NCBI RefSeq assembly: GCF_902167145.1
Contig: NC_050099.1
Location: 240,758,588-240,822,587, forward strand
Reading direction: 5' to 3'
Length of the DNA: 64,000 nt
From: Zea mays
Lineage: Eukaryota; Streptophyta; Magnoliopsida; Poales; Poaceae
This document shows, in pieces, positions 1-10,129 of this stretch (positions are counted from its first letter, which is position 1; every line of letters begins with the position of its first letter). The translations under genes and the position numbers were made by a program. The notes beneath the pieces are model-generated. The model saw only the letters and a program-made list of their open reading frames with translations. It did no database searches and was not told the DNA's origin.

Positions 1-2
1 CT

Positions 3-518
3 TGCTTCGGGCTCTGGTATCCAAAGGGGTCTACCTTTGACTTGATTGGATACTCAGACTCTGACTATGCTGGATGTAAGGTCGATACGAAGAGTACATC
101 GGGGACGTGCCAATTCTTAGGAAGGTCCCTGGTGTCATGGAGTTCTAAGAAACAAACTTCCGTTGCCCTATCCACCGCTGAGGCTGAGTACGTTGCCGCA
201 GGACAATGTTGCGCGCAACTACTTTGGATGAGGCAAACCCTCAGGGGCTTTGGCTACAATTTGAGCAAAGTCCCACTCCTATGTGATAATGAGAGTGCTA
301 TCCACATGGCGGATAATCCTGTTGAACACAGCCGCACAAAGCACATAGACATCCGACATCACTTTTTGAGAGACCACCAGCAAAAGGGAGATATCGAAGT
401 GTTTCATGTTAGCTCCGAGAACCAGCTAGCCGATATCTTTACCAAGCCTTTAGATGAGCAAACCTTTTGCAAGTTGCGTAGTGAGCTGAATGTCTTAGAT
501 TCGCGGAACTTGGATTGA
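3..518 (+). CDS. Copia pol, C-terminal RNase H part (element E1), partial
   Basis: The reading frame is already open at base 3 and ends with TGA at 516-518, so about 171 residues are visible. It encodes the Ty1/copia RNase H that degrades the RNA strand of the RNA:DNA hybrid during reverse transcription. Recognisable blocks are [38 protein letters not shown] and [10 protein letters not shown], all standard copia RNase H signatures. The sequence runs nearly residue for residue with the ends of the pol proteins of elements B and C. No stop or frameshift is seen in the visible part. The protease, integrase and RT are off the left edge. Confidence 0.93.
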   Translation, partial: CFGLWYPKGSTFDLIGYSDSDYAGCKVDTKSTSGTCQFLGRSLVSWSSKKQTSVALSTAEAEYVAAGQCCAQLLWMRQTLRGFGYNLSKVPLLCDNESAIHMADNPVEHSRTKHIDIRHHFLRDHQQKGDIEVFHVSSENQLADIFTKPLDEQTFCKLRSELNVLDSRNLD

Positions 519-1317
519 TTTATAGCATACATGTGTTTATGCCTTTGATCATGTTCCTTTTGCATTGTGTTGTTTATTTATGGTGCTCAAGTTGTACATG
601 CACTCCCTGGACCTCACAAGTCCTTTGCAAGTGATGCACAAATTTAGGGGGAGATGTGCTACAACTTGACCCTTTAAGACTAACTGTGTGCTTGAGTTTG
701 CCTGATTTAGTCTCAAAGGAGGATTGAAAGGGAAAAGGTGAACTTGGACCATGCAAGACTTCCACTGCACTCCGATGAAAGAGTAACTTCTTCCAAGTTC
801 ATCTTCGTACTCTTATTGCCTTTTACTCTTAGTTGAAGATTTTGGTGAGGCAATGGGGTTAGATGGCCAAAATTGATCCCGTTTTGGTGCTTGATGCCAA
901 AGGGGGAGAAAATAAGGCCAAAGCAATAAAGCAATAAATGGATCAGCTACCACTTGTGAACTTGTGAATTTTGAAAATATAGAGTTAGAGTTTGTGTTTG
1001 TCAAAATACTCTTAATTGCTCTTATTGTCAAAAGATGGTTTCCTGTGGGGAGAAGATTTAATTATGGGAAAAGGGGGAGTTTTTGAATCCTTGATCAATT
1101 TTTCGTGAAATATCTCTCCTTATGTTTCAACATGTGGGTTTGACTTAGAGATAGGAAATTGAGTTTGATTTGCAAAAACAAACCAAGTGGTGGCAAAGAA
1201 TGATCCATATATGCCAAATTTGATTCAAAACAAATTTGAGTTCTTATTTGAATTGATTTTGTAGTTGTTCTACTTGCTTTATGTTATGTTGGCATTAATC
1301 ACCAAAAAGGGGGAGAT
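519..1317 (+). other. E1 spacer between pol and 3' LTR, with repeated polypurine tracts
   Basis: There is no credible gene here. GGGGGAG-containing tracts occur near 646, 903 and 1073, and the last one (AAAAAGGGGGAGAT, 1304-1317) directly abuts the LTR and is the likely plus-strand primer. Repeated polypurine tracts upstream of the 3' LTR are a known Sirevirus trait. The same tracts recur in elements C, B, A and D at matching places. Confidence 0.8.
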
Positions 1318-1963
1318 TGAAAGGGAAATGTGCCCTTGGGCCATTTCTAAGTGTTTTGGTGATTTAGTGTCCAACACAAGTGCCTAAGTGTCAAATGGTG
1401 GACAAAGTACAAATCAAGTAAAAAGGTATGTTTCTCAGACTTAGTACATTGTTTAAGAGACTAATGTATTGTGCCTAAGTGCTGGAAACAAGAAAAGAAC
1501 AATTAGAAATGTCTTGGCTCGAGCAGCCAAGACTCTGCTCAGTCTGGGAGCACCGGACTGTCCGGTGGTGCACCGGACAGTGTTCGGTGCGCCAGGCTGG
1601 CTCAAGCGAACTGGCCGCTCTCGGGAAGAATTTAACGGCGTACGGCTATAATTCACCGGACTGTCCGGTGTGCACCGGACTGTCCGGTGAGCCAACGGTC
1701 GGCCGGGCCAACGGTCGGCTGCGCGATCTGCGCGAGACACGTGGCCGAGCCAACAGTCGGGAGGGGGCACCGGATTGTCTAGTGTGCACCGGACAGTGTC
1801 CGGTGCGCCAACGGCTCCAAGGCTGCCAACGGTCGGCTTCACCAAATAAGGAAGGAAATCCGCACCGGACAGTGTTCGCGGACTGTCCGGTGCGCCAAGC
1901 GACAGAAGGCAAGAATTGCCTTCCCAGATTGCTCTCAACGGCTCCTAGCTGCCTTGGGGCTAT
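1318..1963 (+). repeat. E1 3' LTR, first half
   Basis: The LTR starts with TGAAAGGGAAATGTGCCC immediately after the polypurine tract. From about 1550 to 1900 it carries paired palindromes of the type CACCGGACTGTCCGGTG and several CCAACGG motifs. It is cut at GCTAT (1959-1963), which is both the start of its TATA box and the target duplication of element A. Confidence 0.9.
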
Positions 1964-3287
1964 TGATAGTCGCCTAGAGGGGGGGGTGAATAGGGCGAAA
2001 CTGAAATTTACAAATATAAACACAACTACAAGCCGGGTTAGCGTTAGAAATATAAACGAGTCCGCGAGAGAGGGCGCAAAACAAATCCCAAGCGAATAAG
2101 CAAGTGAGACACGGAGATTTGTTTTACCGAGGTTCGGTTCTTGCAAACCTACTCCCCGTTGAGGAGGCCACAAAGGCCGGGTCTCTTTCAACCCTTCCCT
2201 CTCTCAAAACGGTCCCTCGGACCGAGTGAGCTTCTCTTCTCAAATCAAAGCCGGGAACAAAACTTCCCCGCAAGGGCCACCACACAATTGGTGCCTCTTG
2301 CCTTGATTACAATGGAGTTGTGATCTCAAGAACAAGTGAGAAAGAAAAGAAGCAATCCAAGCGCAAGAGCTCAAATGAACACGGCAAATCACTCTCACTA
2401 GTCACTAGGGTTTTGTGTGGAATTGGAGAGGATTTGATCGCTTTGTGTGTGTCTAGAATTGAATGCCTAGCTCTTGTAAGTGGTTGAGAAGTGGAAAACT
2501 TGGATGCAATGAATGGTGGGGTGGTTGGGGTATTTATAGCCCCAACCACCAAACTTGACCGTTGGCTGGAGGCGTCTGCTCGATGGCGCACCGGACAGTC
2601 CGGTGCACACCGGACAGTCCGGTGCCCCTGCCACGTCATCACTGCCGTTGGATTCTAGCCGTTGGAGCTTCTGACTTGTGGGCCCGCCTGGGTGTCCGGT
2701 GCACACCGGACAGGTACTGTTTGATGTCCGGTGCACCGGTATGGGCATGTCTGACGTCTGCGCGCGCTGCGCGCGCATTAAATGCACCGCAGGGAGCCGT
2801 TGGCGCCGAAGAGAGCCGTTGCTCCGCTGGTACACCGGACAGTCCGGTGCACACCGGACAGTCCGGTGAATTTTAGCGGAGCGGCTGCCACGCGAACCCG
2901 AGGCTGGCGAGTTCCGGAGACCGCGCTTCCTTGGAGCACCGGACATGTCCGGTGCACACCGGACAGTCCGGTGAATTATAGCGCGCCGGCTTCCGAGAAA
3001 TCCCGAGGGTGAAGAGTTTGAGTCTGAGTCCCCTGGTGCACCGGACAGGTACTGTTCACTGTCCGGTGGCACACCGGACAGTCCGGTGCGCCAGACCAGG
3101 GGTGCCCTCGGTTGCCCCTTTGCTCCTTTATTGAATCCAAAACTTGGTCTTTTTATTGGCTGAGTGTGAACCTTTTACACCTGTATAATCTATACACTTG
3201 GGCAAACTAGTTAGTCCAAAGATTTGTGTTGGGCAATTCAACCACCAAAATTATTTAGGAACTAGGTGTAAGCCTAATTCCCTTTCA
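1964..3287 (-). repeat. Element A 3' LTR
   Basis: It is bounded by TG...CA and lies next to the polypurine complement at 3288-3301. It contains many CACCGGACAGTCCGGTG palindromes (about 2590-3090), CCGTTGG motifs, and a TATA-type box read on the minus strand (complement at 2531-2538, TATTTATA) with the palindromes upstream. ORFs of up to about 200 codons across the palindromes are side effects of the repeats. Confidence 0.95.
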
Positions 3288-4131
3288 ATCTCCCCCTTTT
3301 TGGTGATTGATGCCAACACAAACCAAAGCAAATATAGAAGTGCATAATTGAACTAGTTTGCATAATGTAAGTGTAAAGGTTGCTTGGAATTGAGCCAATA
3401 AAACTACTTACAAGATATGCATGGAATGTTTCTTTCTTATTTAGCATTTTGGACCACGTTTGCACCACATGTTTTGTTTTTGCAAATCCTTTTGTAAATC
3501 CATTTCAAAGATCTTTTGCAAATAGTCAAAGGTAAATGAATAAGAGTTTGTAAAGCATTTTCAAGATTTGAAATTTTCTCCCCCTAAAAGAGATCCACCT
3601 CTTAGTGTTCAAGAGGGTTTTGATATACCATTTTTGAAATACTACTTTCTCCCCCTTTTTGAACACAATAGGATACCAAATGATAAATACTTTTGGAAAG
3701 CACTAAGTTTTTGAATTTGGTGGTGGTGGTGCGGTCCTTTTGCTTTGGGCTCTTTTCTCCCCCTTTTTGGCATGAATCGCCAAAAACGGAATCATTAGAG
3801 CCTTCGAAGTGTTTTTCTTCCTCTTTGGTCATAAATGAATGAGTTAAGATTATACCAAAGATGAAGTCCGGTCCTTTTGCTTTTGAGCTTTTACTCTCTC
3901 CCCCAAGGATGAAGTCCTTTTCTTTGATGCTCATTTCTCTCCAAGGAATAGAGAGTTGCTCGGAGTGATGGCGACGTATGAGTTACGGAGTGGAAGCCTT
4001 TTTCTTCGCCGAAGACTCCAATTCCCTTTCAATATACCTATGACTTGGTTTGAAATAGACTTGAAAACACATTAGTCATAGCATATAAAAGAGATATGAT
4101 CAAAGATATTCAAATGAGCTATGTGTGCAAG
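3288..4131 (-). other. Element A spacer between pol and 3' LTR
   Basis: There is no gene here. Complements of polypurine tracts (CTCCCCCTTTTT-like) occur at 3288-3301 and near 3580, 3650, 3755 and 3897, giving more copies than in the other elements. The tract at 3288-3301 touches the LTR and is the probable primer. Confidence 0.75.
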
Positions 4132-7100
4132 CTAGCAAAAGAAATTTCTAGAATCAAGAACATTGAGCTCATGCCTAAGTCTGGTAAAAGATTGTTCATC
4201 AAGAGGCTTGGTAAAGATATCGGCTAGTTGATCTTTAGTATTAATGTAAGAAATCTCGATATCCCCCTTTTCTTGGTGATCCCTAAGAAAATGATACCGA
4301 ATGGCTATGTGCTTAGTGCGGCTATGCTCGACGGGATTGTCGGCCATTTTGATTGCACTCTCATTATCACATAGCAAAGGGACTTTGGTTAATTTGTAAC
4401 CGTAGTCCCGCAGGGTTTGCCTCATCCAAAGCAATTGCGCGCAACAATGTCCTGCGGCAATGTACTCGGCTTCGGCGGTGGAAAGAGCGACCGAATTTTG
4501 CTTCTTTGAAGCCCAAGACACCAAGGATCTTCCCAAGAACTGGCAAGTCCCCGATGTGCTCTTCCTATTAATTTTGCACCCCGCCCAATCGGCATCCGAA
4601 TAACCAATCAAATCAAATGTGGATCCCCGAGGGTACCAAAGCCCAAACTTAGGAGTATAAGCTAAATATCTCAAGATTCGTTTTACGGCCGTAAGGTGTG
4701 ATTCCTTAGGGTCGGATTGGAATCTTGCACACATGCAAACGGAAAGCATAATGTCCGGTCGAGATGCACATAAATAAAGTAATGAACCAATCATCGACCG
4801 GTATACCTTTTGATCCACGGACTTACCTCCCGTGTCGAGGTCGAGATGCCCATTGGTTCCCATGGGTGTCTTGATGGGCTTGGCATCTTTCATTCCAAAC
4901 TTGCTTAGAATATCTTGAGTATACTTTGTTTGGCTAATGAAGGTGCCCTCTTGGAGTTGCTTGACTTGGAAGCCTAGAAAATACTTCAACTCCCCCATCA
5001 TCGACATCTCGAATTTCTGTGTCATGATCCTACTAAACTCTTCACATGTAGACTCGTTAGTAGATCCAAATATAATATCATCAACATAAATTTGGCATAC
5101 AAACAAGTCATTTTCAAGAGTTTTAGTAAAGAGTGTAGGATCGGCTTTTCCGACTTTGAAGCCATTAGCAATAAGGAAATCTCTAAGGCATTCATACCAT
5201 GCTCTTGGGGCTTGCTTGAGCCCATAAAGCGCCTTAGAGAGCCTATAAACATGGTTAGGATACTCACTGTCTTCAAAGCCGGGAGGTTGCTCAACATAGA
5301 CCTCTTCCTTGATTGGTCCGTTGAGGAAGGCACTTTTCACGTCCATTTGATAAAGCTTAAAGCCATGGTAAGTAGCATAGGCTAATAATATGCGAATTGA
5401 CTCAAGCCTAGCTACGGGTGCATAGGTTTCACCGAAATCCAAACCTTCGACTTGGGAGTATCCCTTGGCCACAAGTCGTGCTTTGTTCCTTGTCACCACA
5501 CCATGCTCATCTTGTTTGTTGCGGAAGACCCATTTGGTTCCTACAACATTTTGGTTAGGACGTGGAACTAAATGCCATACCTCGTTCCTTGTGAAATTGT
5601 TGAGCTCCTCTTGCATCGCCACCACCCAATCCGAATCTTGAAGTGCTTCCTCTACCCTGTGTGGCTCAATAGAGGAAACAAAAGAGTAATGTTCACAAAA
5701 ATGAGCAACACGAGATCTAGTTGTTACCCCCTTATGAATATCGCCGAGGATGGTGTCGACGGGGTGATCTCGTTGGATTGCTTGATGGACTCTTGGGTGT
5801 GGCGGTCTTTGCTCTTCATCATCTTCCTTTTCTTGATCATTTGCATCTCCCCCTTGATCATAGCCATTATCTTGAGGTGGCTCATCTTCCTGATTTTGCC
5901 CTTCATCAACTTGAGCCTCTTCCTCATTTTGAGTTGGTGGAGATGCTTGCATGGAGGAGGATGGTTGATCTTGTGCATTTGGAGGCTCTTTGGATTCCTT
6001 AGGACACACATCCCCAATGGACATGTTCCTTAGCGCGATGCATGGAGCCTCTTCATTACCTATCTCATCAAGATCAACTTGCTCTACTTGAGAGCCGTTA
6101 GTTTCATCAAACACAACGTCACATGAGACTTCAACTAGTCCAGTGGACTTGTTAAAGACCCTATATGCCCTTGTGTTTGAGTCATAACCAAGTAAAAAGC
6201 CTTCTACAGTTTTAGGAGCAAATTTAGATTTTCTACCTCTTTTAACAAGAATAAAGCATTTGCTACCAAAAACTCTAAAATATGAAATGTTGGGCTTTTT
6301 ACTGGTTAGGAGTTCATAGGATGTCTTCTTGAGGATTCGGTGAAGATATAACCGGTTGATGGCGTAGCAGGCGGTGTTGACCGCTTCGGCCCAAAACCGG
6401 TCCGGTGTCTTGTACTCATCAAGCATGGTTCTTGCCATGTCCAATAGAGTTCGATTCTTCCTCTCCACTACACCATTTTGTTGAGGTGTGTAGGGAGAAG
6501 AGAACTCATGCTTGATGCCCTCCTCCTCAAGGAAGCCTTCAATTTGAGAATTTTTGAACTCCGTCCCGTTGTCGCTTCTTATTTTCTTGATCCTTAAGCC
6601 GAACTCATTTTGAGCTCGTCTCAAGAATCCCTTTAAGGTCTCTTGGGTTTGAGATTTTTCCTGTAAAAAGAATACCCAAGTGAAGCGAGAATAATCATCC
6701 ACTATTACAAGACAATACTTACTCCCGCCGATGCTTATGTAAGCAATCGGGCCGAATAGATCCATGTGGAGTAGCTCAAGCGGCCTGTCGGTAGTCATGA
6801 TGTTCTTGTGTGGATGATGAACTCCAACTTGCTTTCCCGCCTGGCATGCGCTACAAATCCTGTCTTTCTCAAAATGAACATTTGTTAATCCTAAAATGTG
6901 CTCTCCCTTTAGAAGCTTATGAAGATTCTTCATCCCAACATGGGCTAGTCGGCGATGCCAGAGCCAACCCATGTTAGTCTTAGCAATTAAGCAAGTGTCG
7001 AGTTCAGCTCTATCAAAATCTACCAAGTATAGCTGACCCTCTAACATTCCCTTAAATGCTATTGAATCATCACTTCTTCTAAAGACAGTGACACCTACAT

Positions 7101-7377
7101 CAGTGAATAGACAGTTGTAGCCCATTTGACATAATTGGGAAACAGAAAGCAAGTTGTAATCTAAGGAATCAACAAGAAAAACATTGGAAATAGAATGGTC
7201 AGGAGATATAGCAATTTTACCAAGTCCTTTGACCAAACCTTGATTTCCATCCCCGAATGTGATAGCTCGTTGGGGATCTTGGTTTTTCTCGTAGGAGGAG
7301 AACATCTTCTTCTCCCCTGTCATATGGTTTGTGCACCCGCTGTCGAGTATCCAACTTGAGCCCCCGGATGCATAAAC
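4132..7377 (-). CDS. Copia pol polyprotein (protease, integrase, RT, RNase H), element A, intact
   Basis: This frame encodes all enzymes for reverse transcription and integration. Taking GTT at 7377 as codon 1 gives about 1081 residues. The protease active site DSGC is near residue 12, the pre-integrase zinc region ([17 protein letters not shown]) near 140, integrase blocks with SDNGTEF and [14 protein letters not shown] follow, RT with YVDDIIFGS lies near 764, and RNase H with SDADWAGCK and LSTAEAEY ends the protein. The first ATG (7323) lies after the protease DSG, so it is probably not the true start. A TAG at 7380-7378 stands directly before the frame and gag ends at 7391 in another frame, so expression needs something other than simple readthrough. 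No internal stop is present. Confidence 0.95.
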   Translation of the reverse strand, partial: VYASGGSSWILDSGCTNHMTGEKKMFSSYEKNQDPQRAITFGDGNQGLVKGLGKIAISPDHSISNVFLVDSLDYNLLSVSQLCQMGYNCLFTDVGVTVFRRSDDSIAFKGMLEGQLYLVDFDRAELDTCLIAKTNMGWLWHRRLAHVGMKNLHKLLKGEHILGLTNVHFEKDRICSACQAGKQVGVHHPHKNIMTTDRPLELLHMDLFGPIAYISIGGSKYCLVIVDDYSRFTWVFFLQEKSQTQETLKGFLRRAQNEFGLRIKKIRSDNGTEFKNSQIEGFLEEEGIKHEFSSPYTPQQNGVVERKNRTLLDMARTMLDEYKTPDRFWAEAVNTACYAINRLYLHRILKKTSYELLTSKKPNISYFRVFGSKCFILVKRGRKSKFAPKTVEGFLLGYDSNTRAYRVFNKSTGLVEVSCDVVFDETNGSQVEQVDLDEIGNEEAPCIALRNMSIGDVCPKESKEPPNAQDQPSSSMQASPPTQNEEEAQVDEGQNQEDEPPQDNGYDQGGDANDQEKEDDEEQRPPHPRVHQAIQRDHPVDTILGDIHKGVTTRSRVAHFCEHYSFVSSIEPHRVEEALQDSDWVVAMQEELNNFTRNEVWHLVPRPNQNVVGTKWVFRNKQDEHGVVTRNKARLVAKGYSQVEGLDFGETYAPVARLESIRILLAYATYHGFKLYQMDVKSAFLNGPIKEEVYVEQPPGFEDSEYPNHVYRLSKALYGLKQAPRAWYECLRDFLIANGFKVGKADPTLFTKTLENDLFVCQIYVDDIIFGSTNESTCEEFSRIMTQKFEMSMMGELKYFLGFQVKQLQEGTFISQTKYTQDILSKFGMKDAKPIKTPMGTNGHLDLDTGGKSVDQKVYRSMIGSLLYLCASRPDIMLSVCMCARFQSDPKESHLTAVKRILRYLAYTPKFGLWYPRGSTFDLIGYSDADWAGCKINRKSTSGTCQFLGRSLVSWASKKQNSVALSTAEAEYIAAGHCCAQLLWMRQTLRDYGYKLTKVPLLCDNESAIKMADNPVEHSRTKHIAIRYHFLRDHQEKGDIEISYINTKDQLADIFTKPLDEQSFTRLRHELNVLDSRNFFC

Positions 7378-7390
7378 CTACAAAACAAGT

Positions 7391-10081
7391 TTAGTTCTTG
7401 ACTTTAGGTACCCAAATGGTTTTGGGTCCTTTGGCATTAGACACAAGAACTTTGGGTACCCAAACACAAGTCTTGGAGCCCTTGTGTTTGCCCCCAACAA
7501 ACTTGGCAACGACCTTGCCGGATTTGTTAGTCAAAACATATGATGCATCAAAAGTCTTAAATGAAATGCTATGTTCATTTGATGCATTTGGAGTTTTCTT
7601 TCTAGGCAACTTGGCACGGGTTGGTTGCCTAGAGCTAGATGTCTCACCCTTATACATAAAAGCATGATTAGGGCCAGAGTGAGACTTCCTAGAATGAATT
7701 TTCCTAATTTTGTCCTCGGGATAACCGACAGGGTATAAAATGTAACCCTCGTTATCCTGAGGCATGGGTGCCTTGCCCTTAACAAAATTTGACAATCTTT
7801 TAGGAGGGGCACTAAGTTTGACATTGTCTCCCCTTTGGTAGCCAATGCCATCCTTAATGCCAGGGCGTCTCCCATTATAAAGCATGCTACGAGCAAATTT
7901 AAATTTCTCATTTTCTAAGTTGTGCTCGGCAATTTTAGCATCTAATTTTGCTATATGATCATTTTGTTGTTTAATTAAAGCCATATGATCATGAATAGCA
8001 TTAACATCAATATCTCTACATCTAGTACAAACAGATACATGCTCAACAATAGATGTAGAGGGTTTGCAAGAATTAAGTTCAACAATCTTAGCACGAAGTA
8101 CATCATTCTTATCTCTAAGATCGGCAATTGTAACTTTGCAAACATCAAAATCTTTAGCCTTAGCAATCAAATTTTCATTCTCTAATCTAAGGCTAGCAAG
8201 AGAAATGTTTAAATCTTCAATCCTAGCAAGCAAATCATCATTATTATCTCTAGTATTGGGAATTGAAACATTACAAATATGAGAATCAACCTTAGCATTT
8301 AAAATAGCATTTTCATTTCTAAGGTTGTCAATCATCTCACGGCATGTGCTTAGCTCATTAGACAATTTTTCACATTTTTCTACTTCTAGAGCATAAGCCT
8401 TTTTAACCTTAACATGTTTCTTGTTTTCTTTAATTAGACAATCCTCTTGGGAGTCCAAAAGGTCATCCTTTTCATGAATAGCACTAATCAATTCATTTAG
8501 TTTTTCTTTTTGCTCCATGTTAAGATTGGCAAAGAGAATACGCAAATTATCCTCCTCATCACTAGCATTATCATCACTAGACGATTCATATTTAGTGGAG
8601 GAGTTGGATTTAACCTTCTTCTTTTTGCCGTCCTTTGCCATGAGGCACTTGTGGCCGACGTTGGGGAAGAGAAGTCCCTTGGTGACGGCGATGTTGGCGG
8701 CGTCCTCGTCGTCGGAGGAGTCGCTTGAGCTCTCGTCGGAGTCCCACTCGCGACAAACATGGGCATCGCCGCCCTTCTTCCTGTAGTACCTCTTCTTCTC
8801 CTTTCTTCTCCCCTTCTTGTCGTCGCCTCGGTCACTGTCACTAGACATAGGACATTTAGCAATAAAATGACCGGGCTTACCACATTTGTAGCAAACCTTT
8901 TTGGAGCGGGACTTGTAGTCTTTCCCCCTCCTTTGTTTGAGGATTTGGCGGAAGCTCTTGATGACGAGCGCCATCTCCTCATTGTCAAGCTTGGAGGCGT
9001 CTATTGGTTGTCGACTTGGTGTAGACTCCTCCTTCTTTTCTTCCGTCGCCTTGAATGCAACGGGTTGAGCTTCGGATGGGTCGCCAAGCTCGTTGATTTT
9101 CCTCGAGCCTTCTATCATGCACTCAAAACTTACAAAATGCCCGATAACTTCCTCGGGGGTCATTTTAGTATATCTAGGATTACCACGAATCAATTGAACT
9201 TGAGTGGGATTTAGAAAAATGAGAGATCTTAAAATAACATTTACCACTTCGTGGTCGTCCCACTTCTTGCTCCCGAGGTTGCGCACTTGGTTTACCAAAG
9301 TCTTGAGCCGGTTGTACATGTGTTGTGGCTCCTCCCCTTTGTGAAGCCGGAACCGACCGAGCTCCCCCTCGATCGTTTCCCGCTTGGTGATCTTGGTGAG
9401 CTCATCTCCCTCGTGCGCGGTTTTGAGTACATCCCAAACCTCCTTGGCGTTCTTCAACCCTTGTACTTTGTTATATTCCTCTTTACTTAGTGAGGCGAGG
9501 AGAATTGTTGTGGCTTGTGAGTTGAAGTGCTCGATTTGGGCCACCTCATCCTCATCATAATCCTCATCCCCTACGGATGGTACCTGCGCACCAAACTCAA
9601 CAACATCCCATATGCTTTTGTGGAGCGAGGTTAGATGAAATCGCATTAAATCGCTCCACCTAGCGTAATCTTCACCATCAAAAGTTGGTGGTTTGCCTAA
9701 GGGGACGGAAAGTAAAGGTGTATGTTTGGAAGTGCGAGGGTAGCGTAAGGGGATCTTACTATACTTCTTGCGCTCTTGGCGCTTAGAAGTGACGGAGGGC
9801 GCATCGGAGTCGGAGGTCGATGTTGATGAAGTGTCGGTCTCGTAGTAGACCACCTTCCTCATCCTTTTGTGCTTGTCTCCTCTCCGATGCGGCTTGTGAG
9901 AAGAAGATTTTTCCTTCTTCTCTTTGTGGTGAGAAGAGGAGGACTTTTTCTCCTTTCGTTTGGAGGAGTCCTTCTTCTTCTCCTTCCTCTTGGTGCGGGA
10001 CTCTTCCGATGAAGTGCTCCTGTGGCTTGTAGTGGGCTTTTCGCCGGTCTCCATCTCCTTCTTGGCGTGATCTCCCGACAT
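7391..10081 (-). CDS. Copia gag (nucleocapsid polyprotein), element A, intact
   Basis: About 896 residues from ATG at 10081 form the structural protein that packages the element RNA in virus-like particles. The first 100 residues are rich in Lys, Ser and Glu. A UBN2-type gag domain follows (from about residue 120), with a CCHC zinc knuckle CYKCGKPGHFIAKC near residue 397, a Ser/Asp-rich acidic stretch, and a long coiled-coil-like region of alternating Leu, Asn and Glu. The basic C-terminus contains TCVWVPK. It is about 105 residues longer than gag of elements B and C. A GTG lies one codon upstream, but the ATG is the natural start. Gag and pol are in different frames. Confidence 0.93.
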   Translation of the reverse strand: MSGDHAKKEMETGEKPTTSHRSTSSEESRTKRKEKKKDSSKRKEKKSSSSHHKEKKEKSSSHKPHRRGDKHKRMRKVVYYETDTSSTSTSDSDAPSVTSKRQERKKYSKIPLRYPRTSKHTPLLSVPLGKPPTFDGEDYARWSDLMRFHLTSLHKSIWDVVEFGAQVPSVGDEDYDEDEVAQIEHFNSQATTILLASLSKEEYNKVQGLKNAKEVWDVLKTAHEGDELTKITKRETIEGELGRFRLHKGEEPQHMYNRLKTLVNQVRNLGSKKWDDHEVVNVILRSLIFLNPTQVQLIRGNPRYTKMTPEEVIGHFVSFECMIEGSRKINELGDPSEAQPVAFKATEEKKEESTPSRQPIDASKLDNEEMALVIKSFRQILKQRRGKDYKSRSKKVCYKCGKPGHFIAKCPMSSDSDRGDDKKGRRKEKKRYYRKKGGDAHVCREWDSDESSSDSSDDEDAANIAVTKGLLFPNVGHKCLMAKDGKKKKVKSNSSTKYESSSDDNASDEEDNLRILFANLNMEQKEKLNELISAIHEKDDLLDSQEDCLIKENKKHVKVKKAYALEVEKCEKLSNELSTCREMIDNLRNENAILNAKVDSHICNVSIPNTRDNNDDLLARIEDLNISLASLRLENENLIAKAKDFDVCKVTIADLRDKNDVLRAKIVELNSCKPSTSIVEHVSVCTRCRDIDVNAIHDHMALIKQQNDHIAKLDAKIAEHNLENEKFKFARSMLYNGRRPGIKDGIGYQRGDNVKLSAPPKRLSNFVKGKAPMPQDNEGYILYPVGYPEDKIRKIHSRKSHSGPNHAFMYKGETSSSRQPTRAKLPRKKTPNASNEHSISFKTFDASYVLTNKSGKVVAKFVGGKHKGSKTCVWVPKVLVSNAKGPKTIWVPKVKN

Positions 10082-10115
10082 CACTTCGAGCGGTTAGGCT
10101 CTAATGAAGCACCGG

Positions 10116-10127
10116 GCTCCGATACCA
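10116..10127 (-). promoter_or_regulatory. Element A primer binding site (initiator tRNA-Met)
   Basis: On the minus strand TGGTATCGGAGC lies two bases inside the 5' LTR end. It matches the usual copia PBS complementary to the 3' end of initiator methionine tRNA. Confidence 0.85.
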
Positions 10128-10129
10128 AT

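Noticed and set aside
1479..2099. 206-codon ORF across an LTR and the start of element A
   Set aside because: It crosses an insertion border and consists of palindrome translation (PDCPVCTGLSG-type repeats); no protein family.
2467..3072. 201-codon ORF in the LTR of A (and its copy at 10634-11239)
   Set aside because: It is fully inside the LTR promoter palindromes, with overlapping open frames on both strands; a compositional artefact.
2580..3090. Regularly spaced palindromes CACCGGACAGTCCGGTG that might look like a CRISPR or operator array
   Set aside because: They lie inside LTRs at the same place in every copy, spacing is irregular, and this is a plant genome; they are LTR cis-elements.
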